NCBI RefSeq assembly: GCF_918797505.1
Contig: NC_092800.1
Location: 44,261,864 to 44,325,863 of the forward strand
Source: Bemisia tabaci
Lineage: Eukaryota > Arthropoda > Insecta > Hemiptera > Aleyrodidae
Direction of reading: 5' to 3'
DNA length: 64,000 nucleotides
The notes under the pieces were generated by a model, which ran no database searches, was not told the DNA's origin, and saw only the letters and a list, made by a program, of their open reading frames with translations. This document shows positions 55,683 through 64,000 of the stretch, piece after piece. Position 1 is the stretch's first letter. Every line of letters begins with the position of its first letter. The position numbers were made by a program, and so were the translations under genes.

Positions 55683-55808
55683 ACACAAATTGAGTGGTTG
55701 TATGATCAGTCAAAGGTGATAGCATGGCTTCGTTCGTGCAAAGTTTTCCCTCTACAATCAGAGGAGCGACATCTCCATGGACTGATCATATAATCAACCA
55801 ACTTGTGT
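55683..55808. mobile_element. 126-bp inverted-repeat element
   Basis: ACACAAATTGAGTGGTTGTA and its complement (ATAATCAACCAACTTGTGT) are the ends; GATCAGTC/GACTGATC extends the stem. Inner 65 bases are mostly unpaired. Confidence 0.75.
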
Positions 55809-57209
55809 CCTAAAACAAGTAGCCAATATTTTGTGTTTATATGGAAACTAGCACGTTACCAAAATCGAATTTATTGTTTTGCAGACCAAATTGTGCGAAT
55901 GATTTATGATATTATGCCCTACGATGTGCCCGAGAAAGTAGTAACTCGAGAAATGATGTTATAAGGAAATGGATCTCTATTCGATCCTCGGTCATGCATT
56001 TCTTAGGTCCGGCGCAACATGCGACTATTCATGCTCGATGGTTGTCCGGATTGCATATGCGAACAATTGAAGGAGTTTTTAATTCTTACGCCGCGAGCAA
56101 GAAGTTACTCCGATGCTACACTTAGAAGTAGTAAGCGACATTGTGTGTTAACATGGGAAGTAGAATACAAAGCAACCTGATTGTGCGGTTGGTATTCTTT
56201 GGACAGATTTTTTTTGGTTACATGGACCACATTTTTTAGTCGAAAATTTGCAGCCTCGCTAAAAATCAGTCCTAAGATGCCAAGATCGAATGTGGATTGC
56301 ATCGGTAATAGTTCGATGCGCTAGCCACTCGCAAGTTGCAACATCTGATTGCATCTGATTAAAAGAGTGCATAGATCAGTAGAACACTTTTTTCATACCC
56401 GTAAGTCCCGGATTGCCCTACGGTTTCGGTCGAATTAATAAAAAATATGGTCTACCTACTAAGTTCTTTTGGTTGATCTGACTCCTAAAAAAATAACTCA
56501 GAGCAACCGCAAACACGGAATTGTTTAACAGAGCTTCCTATCATAAGAACTAAACTTCGATTTTGGTAGAAATTTTGGAGTAAATTCGGAGTGTGTTTCA
56601 CCGTGCAGCCTGTTTTACATCCCTCCACTGGCTTTTTGGAGAAGAACTCCGTAAGGGCCAATCTTATGGCGTACGCAGCTTGAAAGTTAGCCCTCTCTCC
56701 TACATTCCTCTGGCATTCCTACATTCCATTTTCAACGAAGCTCCTTGAATCGCCTCACCAAGGAACCGTTAGCTTAACGAAAGCACAGAAGACGTCCTTA
56801 AATCCTAAGCAAATTGAGTTACCGCAGATACATTCCTGAAATAAATTATTTACGAGAAAGCTGAACCATCATATCCTCACCAAATAAGAAGTCCAAACTC
56901 GTATAGTTAGCCAATGGTATGCCAGATGGCGTTTCCAGCACATCTCCCCACCTTCCATCCTGAGATCTTTCCCCTTGGAGTAACTCAAAATATCACTTAT
57001 TTTATACATTTTGTTTACCTTTGTTGCCAAACATTTTAATCTTTCATTTCTCCACTCGATTTTACGTAAATCACCCCTCATACTTCGCGCTAATGTACTG
57101 CTTCCCTGCTCCTTTGGCCAATACCCCTAAAAAAAGCCCCAACACTTTTAATTTTAGTTTTAATTTCAACTAGAACTCAAGTTGGGGTAGTAACACAACA
57201 CGTGGATTA
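55809..57209. other. No gene seen
   Basis: About 1.4 kb, with a relative of repeat I near 56020-56080 (TGCATATGCGAACAATTGAA). No exon recognised. Confidence 0.45.
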
Positions 57210-57422
57210 CAGCGAGAAAAAAATGATGCTAATTTTACATTCTGGATGTTTAAAAGTGTGCGACAACTCACAAAATGCTGAATTAACCACTACAGCAGTT
57301 ACTTTAGCTATGTCAAAATATAAAACTAACTGTTGTGGGGCCTAATTCACCGTTTTATGAGTTGTTGCACAATGTTTTACACCCAGAATGTTAAATCAGT
57401 ATCCTTTTTTTTTTTCTCGGTA
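57210..57422. mobile_element. Family A MITE (213 bp), TA duplication
   Basis: CAGCGAGAAAAAAATGATGC and TTTTTCTCGGTA ends, TA flanks. TTACATTCTGGATGT and CTACAGCAGTTACTTTAGC arms match 6849-7060. Confidence 0.8.
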
Positions 57423-60400
57423 TAGTGACCTCATTAATTGGGGTACTACTACAATAAATTGGAAATATGCATATCATCCAACAACCCCTTGCTCTTTTTT
57501 CCATGTGAATTCACTCACTCCTTCAACGTAAGGAAAAAGTAAGAAAAAGGTAATGAATAAGACAGATTCATAGAAACTGCCAAAAAGGACTTTTGGAGCT
57601 AATGAGAAGCAACAAATTGCATTAAAAATGAACAAAAACTTGAACATGCATGAAGTATCAGTAAACATCATTTTATGTTCGCCAGCTTGATGAAGATTCT
57701 TAAGGATTATTTTTCTTGACCGCGGCATTTTATATCTCGTATATTACGCTAAACAAGTGTAATTATTGGAGTCTAAAATGAGAAAATAAAAAAGCAGCAC
57801 GAGCATAATGGACAACAACGATTCCCAGTGTAAGAGAGCAGATTTTCCTCCAAAACAAGGGCTACAGTGAGCCAAAAGTATGAGAACGCTCTTGGCGTTC
57901 ATCCAAAAAATAGCGGAGAATATGATTAGATGAGGAAAAAACTAATGCAATGAAATCAGAATCAATAACTTAAATTATTCAAATGTGGTTTCCAGCTCAA
58001 AAGCTTCTCCAATTATAAGGATAAACCGAATAGGTTCTTCGGTTGAAGTATTTATGTGTATAATTTGCTATATATCAGTAAATATTCTCCGTTTAACCAA
58101 CCATCTTTCAAATAGCAGAAAATACGCAAGACTGAATTGAATTGATGTACTTGATTCAGAGACCCATAGCACTGTATCGCGGAGCATGTTCCTACAGTTT
58201 ACATTGCGAGTTTCGATAAATTCGTGGAATATGCTGCAGGTATCAAATTGCTATCGAAATACCTTGATCGACAAATCTCTATCTTAGGAATCCGTCTGAT
58301 GTAAACTTTTGCTTGAGCAAAAATAAGAGTTTTTTTAAGTAGAAAAAATCTCAAAAATCACGATGGGCGCATTGTCAAAGTTTGAAATGCACTCCTGCAT
58401 ATAGAACTCCACAATCTGCAAATTCCCCTGGACCCTTCTCTAAAGCTGGAATAACTCCCCGATCCTTCGTTTGGAGCGAAAAGGGTCCTCCAGATCCCCC
58501 TTGATAAGGTGGGTACCCGGTACCCTTCTGCTCCCCCCCTTCGGAAAGTTCCGCCCATGGAGACTGCCTACCCGGTGTATAAAAAAATCATAGATCGTAC
58601 TGCTGTTTCTTGGGACAAATTCTGGAGTCTGCTAATTATTTTCTAGGCATGTAGTTGATTTTCATACCATAAAAATACATACCATGTTTAAGATCCCTAA
58701 TGTGAGGACTATTTGTAAATTTTTACTGCCCCTATATAAAATGACAGCGAGGACGGTGGGAAGTAAACTATTTGTCTTTTTGGAAAATGCCTTCAATTTG
58801 GAGAGTATGCAATCCGCAAATGTGCGGGCCCCTTGTGCCAGCCAGCACTCCGGGCCTCTGAGCGCTAATCCAGCCAATATTACAAGAAGTTTACAACATC
58901 ACAATCCGAAGTACGTGGTTCGGAATTTTCTCCGTCGATTTGTATTCAATCTGGCAATGAATTCGCATCAGTCTTTGGAGCGGTATAAACTTACCCTCCC
59001 AATCACTCTTTGTAAGAAGATTCTGCTTCGACTCAATGAACTTTTTCTCCTCTAATTGCTATTAATTTGCCATCAATAAAACTGTTTTAACTGCTTCAGT
59101 TCACATTTTGCGTCTCCTTCGTTACACTGACAAGTCAAGGTTTTTGAGAGCCTTTCGATTGAGCTTCAGAGTTCGTCGCACGTACGACGAAAGGACGTTA
59201 CTTCATCCTGACGTTGCGGCATCTACCCCGTCTAGTTGATTTTTTAATAGGAAACGTTTGATCATGGGAATTTCTCATTGAAATTTCACCGATACACGCA
59301 AAATTTGGAAAGATCTCCGACAGGAATCACAGGTTGTAGTCAAAAATTGAATTGTTTAAGTCAATGTCCAGTCCTGGTATGAATTAAACTCCGCCTTCGT
59401 CAGGAAAGCGGCAATGTATACGAGACCATGTCTTTGAAAGAGCATCCTCTTCTTTTTGTAATCTTCGTCTGCCGATTCTCTGCATAGAATCATACACCCA
59501 AATTAGTCCCCCTGAAAAACCCCCACAAGCGGCTCAGTTCATTTTTGCGCTAATTAAGGCGCCCAATTTTAAGACTTGGACGTGTCACATTTCACTCGAT
59601 GCTGCCTTGCTGTAAATGATTGTTTGCCTTTTGAAGAAGAATGTATATCAGAACAGCGCAGCCTCCACTAAAATAAAGGCCGGCTGGAGACTGTGATGAC
59701 AAACCATGAATACAACTATACGTACTCAAAGGATGTCCGTGTTGCATGTACGAAATTGAAGGAGCTTCAACTGCGTTCAGAGTGGTCTCTTGCCACAAAT
59801 AAAGTGTCAATCTATAATCGGTCAGTTATCCTTTCAATTTAGAGGAGCGTCCCTGTTCCTCCTGCTTTGTCTCTTTCCTCCCTCTTTCATTCCTTTTCCA
59901 CAGATCTGGTCGCAATTAAAAATAATTTTTAGAATTCGGTGTGTTAGTTCGCTCGCGGCGAGAAACCGTAGGGTGTAAAATTTAAAGCAAAATATTAATT
60001 CCCATTCATGTTAAAAATGCTCCGAACCACTCACTCCAATGTTTCCAGAGTAAAATTCCAACCTGACAAGTTGATAATATCCGTTCGTATAAAAATATGG
60101 ACCGATCCCCCGTCAGATTAAATGATTTTCCTGCGCCTGTAAATGAAAATAAAGCTTGCTTCACGACATTATTATGGTAAAAAGGGAGTTTGCAAGACAG
60201 AGCAGAGTCAGCTAGGGAAGGAGGAGGGTGCACAACTTCATCCGAACCTCTCATGAATATTCATCGGTTTGTAATAACGCTCTTCAAGAACAAATTTGTA
60301 TCCTCCGCGATTTCCTCTCATTTAATTGTTTCCAACGAAAAAACACAAAGAAATAAAATCACCTATGTTAGATACAAGCAATTGAGTCAAGATTTTTGTA

Positions 60401-60499
60401 TAAAAAGTACATTGACCAGCTTTAGTGTAACCTGCAGCGGTTGGTCATGTTTGGTCTGGTATAAGCAACTTTAGTTCGATATTTTGTTGATTAACTCTC
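57423..60499. other. No gene seen in ~3 kb
   Basis: Mixed noncoding sequence. Includes a repeat L relic at 58345-58430 and a repeat I relic at 59700-59775. The 123-codon plus-strand frame at 58684-59055 has no domain or splice context that I can recognise, and lies opposite another open frame. Confidence 0.45.
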
Positions 60500-60840
60500 G
60501 ATTGAATTCTCACAAGGACGCGTTAGAAATTGGAGGAGTAAGGAGGAAGAAGATCAAGAGGAGGAAAAAGGAAAGAAACAAGAAGATGCAAAGAAAGAGA
60601 CAAAAAATACGCGAAGCAGAAGCAGGAAGAGAAGGTAGTAGTCGTAACCTTCATATAAACAATCATGAGAGTAAGAACAAGGAGAATTTATTTTCCTCAT
60701 GCATTACTTCCTCTCCTTCTTTCTCTATACCTTTGCCTTTACATGCTCCTCTTATCCTCTTTTTCTTCCACTCTCCCTTTCCACTCCTCTTTCTTATTCT
60801 TTTCCTCTCCTCCTCTATTCTCCTCCTCTTCTTATGGCCT
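60500..60840. repeat. Purine block facing pyrimidine block
   Basis: GGAGGAAAAAGGAAAG-type purines at 60530-60640, then TCCTCTTATCCTCTTTTTC-type pyrimidines at 60700-60835. Overlapping frames on both strands (75-163 codons) are low complexity. Confidence 0.75.
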
Positions 60841-60923
60841 CGAATTTCTCCGTCGTCTTCTCCTCTACTGTTTCGTTTTTTTCTCATGTTGCGTGTTTTT
60901 TTCCTCATTGTGGTTCTTATGGC

Positions 60924-61240
60924 TAATGGAGAATTTGCATGCAAATTTTGTATTGCTTCATCTGAAAGTGCTTAGAGAGCTGATTTCACAGTACTTTTTG
61001 TTTATGGGAGACAGTATAAAAAGATATTTAAAAGTGAAAAAATGCTTCGCCTAGTGACGTTATCTAGCTGCAAGTCTCATTTAAACACACGTATTTTAGC
61101 AGTTTAGATCATTTTGTCATATCCTCTCCAATAAATGTTCAATTCACGAACTAAGGGTATAGACTCGTGTCTAGTTCTCTTAGTAGTTTCAACTTAAACC
61201 CAAAATTCATCAAATTTCAGACCCCTGCAAATTCTCTATT
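60924..61240 (+). mobile_element. Repeat G, MITE-like, copy 2
   Basis: Starts TAATGGAGAATTTGCATG and ends TGCAAATTCTCTATT. Direct copy of 39973-40280, and joined directly to the pyrimidine block in front. Confidence 0.75.
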
Positions 61241-61527
61241 CTATCAAATTTTGGCATGAATCGGAGCTAAATAAGACTTGCTTCAGTCAGACCAGGGTTA
61301 AGGTCCTTTTCCCCGTCGACGGTCACAATTTTCGAAGTAAAAACCCGCGATATAATTCAAAGGACGCGGTCTCCGTCTTGGTCCGTGGCGGTGTGTGCGT
61401 GCGAGTCGGTGCAGCAAATCTTTTTCCGCGATACCGAGTCTGGTCTCCATTAAATTCTCTCGCCCTTTTATCTTGTCACAGCCCCCGCCCCCTCGCCGCT
61501 CCACGCCCTGACGCGTCTTGTGGCATA
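61241..61527. other. No gene seen
   Basis: Mixed, partly CG-rich noncoding sequence. Confidence 0.5.
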
Positions 61528-62375
61528 TTAAATTCCCACCAGTTATCATTAATCAATGAGAAAGCACTTCCATCTCGGTGACTCGGTTTGGATTTCGCCG
61601 CCAGAGTTAATACTCCCGTCCTCGGGAAGAACGTCGTATCAACGCTTGACTTTGACAAATTTCGCTCGGTAAAACGGACGTGTTTCGGCTGTTTTTGGAA
61701 TATTTCCTCTTGAATTTTTTATTAATTAATATATAAATAATATATAATTAATATATAAATAATATAATAATTAAATTCCCACCAGTTATCATTAATCAAT
61801 GAGAAAGCACTTCCATCTCGGTGACTCGGTTTGGATTTCGCCGCCAGAGTTAATACTCCCGTCCTGAGGAAGAACGGCGTATCAACGCTTGGCTTTGACA
61901 AATTTCGCTCGCACTGAAAAAAAAATCTCGGTGTATTTACTAAGATTAGGGTAAAATTACCAATAATTCAGGGTTCTATTCGATCCCAGTTTTTTCTTGG
62001 TAAAATTACCATTTATGGAATCGGTAACTTTATCGAGAATCTCGGTAAAATTATTGAACTTTCTAGGTAATTTTACTGTACCTTGGTAAAAACGCCAATA
62101 TTCTTTATCGACTGTGGTAGATTTACCGAGATAAAATGGCAAAGTTACTGGGAATTGATTACCAATAAAAGTGGTATTTTTACCTGAGAAAACAGTATAA
62201 ATACCGGTTTTTAGGTAAGCTTACCAGTCTGTCTTGGTAAAATTACCAATAATTGGTAAAAAAAGTGAGATGGTAAAGGTACCAACGGACCTTGGTAAAA
62301 ACGCCGAGAATTTTTTTCAGTGCGGTAAAACGTACGTGTCTCGGCTGTTTTTGGAATATTTCCTCTTGAATATTT
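61528..62375 (+). repeat. Tandem duplication of a ~187-bp unit, second copy interrupted
   Basis: Copy 1 is 61528-61715; copy 2 is 61771-61911 continued at 62323-62375. They are near-identical and 243 bp apart, with an AT-rich TATATAAATAATATA-type spacer. The unit carries a family B-like left arm (AAGAACG-CGTATCAACG). A family A element splits copy 2. Confidence 0.9.
61912..62322. mobile_element. Family A MITE rich in GGTAAAATTACC (411 bp), CG duplication
   Basis: Full copy of the element at 1-382. Ends CACTGAAAAAAAAATCTCGG and CCGAGAATTTTTTTCAGTG. CG at 61910-61911 and 62323-62324 is present once in the empty twin at 61667-61668, proving a 2-bp target duplication. The inside is a mosaic of GGTAAAATTACC, TTGGTAAAA and AATTACC motifs in both directions. 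Confidence 0.95.
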
Positions 62376-62411
62376 TGTGGTATATCCTCTGTCGTTTTAT
62401 CCAGTACTCTA

Positions 62412-62690
62412 CACGGAAAAAATGTATCACAAGTCCAACTATACTCCTAGTTAATTTTGGCGCCAGATATTAGAGTAGTTGCACAAGCCAGAGGTATGAA
62501 TAAGTCAGCTGGATGTGCGGTTGGATCAACCATACCTCTAGCTGGTGCCCTCACAGTTACCATTGGTGTGGTTGGATTAACTAAACCGCTGGCTGGTGCC
62601 TTTACACTTCTAGCTATAACAACTACTCTTATGGCTGGCGCCAAAATCAGCTGGAAGTGTAGTTGAGATTGCGATACTTTTTTTTCAGTG
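62412..62690. mobile_element. Family A element CACGG...CAGTG (279 bp)
   Basis: CACGGAAAAAATGTATCACA and TGCGATACTTTTTTTTCAGTG-type ends. Inner arms contain TTTTGGCGCCAG with CTGGCGCCAAAAT, and an interior with GGTTGGAT and GCTGGTGCC motifs in inverted order. Flanks TA and TG. Frames in it are Ala/Val/Thr-rich chance reads. Confidence 0.8.
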
Positions 62691-63555
62691 TGAACATTTC
62701 TAGGAAACATGTACATACAACTTTAAACTAAGCTGATTTTCATATCGGGCAAAATTTGGCACTATTTCAACGTTAATATAGGTCATTTTCCCCCAAATAC
62801 GGTGAAATATTAGCCAAGCTCATCCCAAGCATCGTTTTTTCTTTGACTAAGAAATGTTTTTCCTCTGAATTTGAACGAGACTTGGCGGTAGAATCGTACG
62901 GGCCAGACTGCTGTACAATGTCGCACAACTTAAGTTTCGTACGGAGTAGGTGTCAATACTAACTTCACAACATTGGAATCATTACATATAAGATTGTGGT
63001 CTTCTTTCCTCACACCACAAAATTCTGTATCAAAATGCAATTTTATCCTCTCTGTTTGGCACCAACATTTACCATACCACTAGCAATGTTTTACAGAACC
63101 CCGGAGGGTTCTTCGTTGTGATTTCAATATTTAATTCCAATTCATGAACCATTTTAATGAAAATTGGCCTGCATTTTCTAATGTCTTTTTTTAATCTCTG
63201 GCCTTATCAAGAATGCCAGTGCCATTAATTTCATTACGTAGTTTGATTTTTTATAGATGAGCCAAGAAAATTAGTTCCTAATTGCTTCTTGGACTCATAA
63301 TTATTTGTAAATGTACTTCATTTATTCGAATGTATGCACTTACAATGTAGGAATACGTTTTGGCCTGATTTGTTTTAAAAAATGTGACAATGCCAGGCAA
63401 ATTTGCCGTAGGATAAGCACGAATTGTTCAGTCCAGCTTGAAAACCGGTTCAAAGTAAAATATCTGCTGCCAGTTTTCGATGTTAAACACTTTCTGATAC
63501 TCTTAAGAGCACATGGTCAAAATAAATAACAGTTACTTTCGGATGTGGAATTTCC
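62691..63555. other. No gene seen
   Basis: AT-rich noncoding. Near 63257-63300 a family F-like end (AGTTCCTAATTGCTTCTTGG) is visible. Confidence 0.5.
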
Positions 63556-63640
63556 GAGGAAGAAACGCCTTCATTTCCGTCTGATACCGTGCAACTCTCG
63601 TAAGTTCGAATAGTCGTATCCAGAGCGAGACATGCATCAT
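63556..63640 (+). repeat. Dispersed core repeat, plus copy
   Basis: CGAGGAAGAAACGCCTTCAT, then TCTGATACCGTGCAACTCTC and CGTATCCAGAGCGAGACATG. Last recognisable copy in the window; nothing recognised after it. Confidence 0.7.
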
Positions 63641-64000
63641 TTTAACTTTCGAAAATTGTTAAAGAGTCAAGAAATATTGGACATACTTAATTAGAATCAG
63701 TCCTCACAAAACTCGGCTAATTTTCTCCGATGCTTGATTTTTTCAACAGAAAACTGATCAAACGTTGAACTCGAAATTTTGCGAGATGTTTCTGTAGACT
63801 GAAAAAAAAAAAACTCCGGCCGTTGAAGCCGTGCTTACGGACTACATAGACATACCGTCCATGTTCCGGACTCAGAGGCTCGTTGAAGAAGTCGAAAATT
63901 AGACACTTTCAAGCAGAATCAGCTGATTTTCGGGTGTGTTAGGTGATGTCATTGTTTACTGACTCTTAACTCGAAAAGGCCATTTCTTTTTTCTCTATGC
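63641..64000. other. No gene seen
   Basis: AT-rich noncoding sequence to the window end. Confidence 0.5.

Noticed and set aside
58684..59055. 123-codon plus-strand frame as a possible gene
   Set aside because: No domain recognised, open frame opposite, no splice or start support.
60484..61054. Overlapping frames of 75-163 codons on both strands
   Set aside because: All lie in the purine/pyrimidine block and repeat G; no conserved motif.
62457..62716. Ala/Val/Thr-rich frames on both strands, possibly a small secreted protein
   Set aside because: They are the two strands of a palindromic family A element; similar residues appear on both strands because of the inverted arms.

Overview
This window is eukaryotic, very probably insect. 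It has no bacterial-style gene packing, a single gene whose short exons are bounded by GT/AG splice sites, and about 60 kb of AT-rich noncoding DNA filled with short inverted-repeat transposons. The repeats and gene family suggest a sap-feeding hemipteran; the repeat style reminds me of whitefly (Bemisia), but that is an impression and was not tested.

Only one protein-coding gene is supported. Two plus-strand exons (15611-15743 and 53623-53831) together encode one complete V-type immunoglobulin domain of the Sidestep family, which are neuronal and muscle cell-surface ligands of Beat receptors. The frames join cleanly (2 nt + 1 nt), so 15744-53622 is one intron of about 37.9 kb that splits the domain between its two cysteines. 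Both outer borders are phase 1, as in a shuffled Ig module. Signal-peptide, further Ig and transmembrane exons are not visible and probably lie outside the window.

The rest is flanking or intronic DNA. The recognisable part is a set of non-autonomous DNA transposon families: (A) elements with CACTG/CACGG/CACCG ends and poly-A/T shoulders that make 2-bp target duplications; (B) the CTGCCGTGCTAAGG family, (C) the GGACGTATTT palindromes and (E) the CGACGGTGTAAGTCGG family, all with 4-bp target duplications; (F) a TTTTGCAAAAAGGAACC family; (K) TCACCTTCCGG elements; and one hAT-type element with an 8-bp duplication. Several are nested, and three insertions can be compared with an empty site inside the window or with a restored reading frame.

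Region by region: 1-15.6 kb is dense in MITEs and small tandem duplications; 15.6-36 kb is intron with dispersed repeat pairs and purine/pyrimidine hairpins; 36.2-39.7 kb holds an 833-bp palindrome next to a ~300-bp-period array with nested insertions; 43.9-48.5 kb holds a tRNA-derived SINE-like unit, an AT-rich block and a 136-bp satellite; 49.9-50.8 kb is a decayed LINE reverse transcriptase fragment; 52-64 kb holds the second exon, more MITEs and a tandem duplication whose second copy was hit by a family-A element. I saw no intact transposase gene, functional tRNA, rRNA or CRISPR array.
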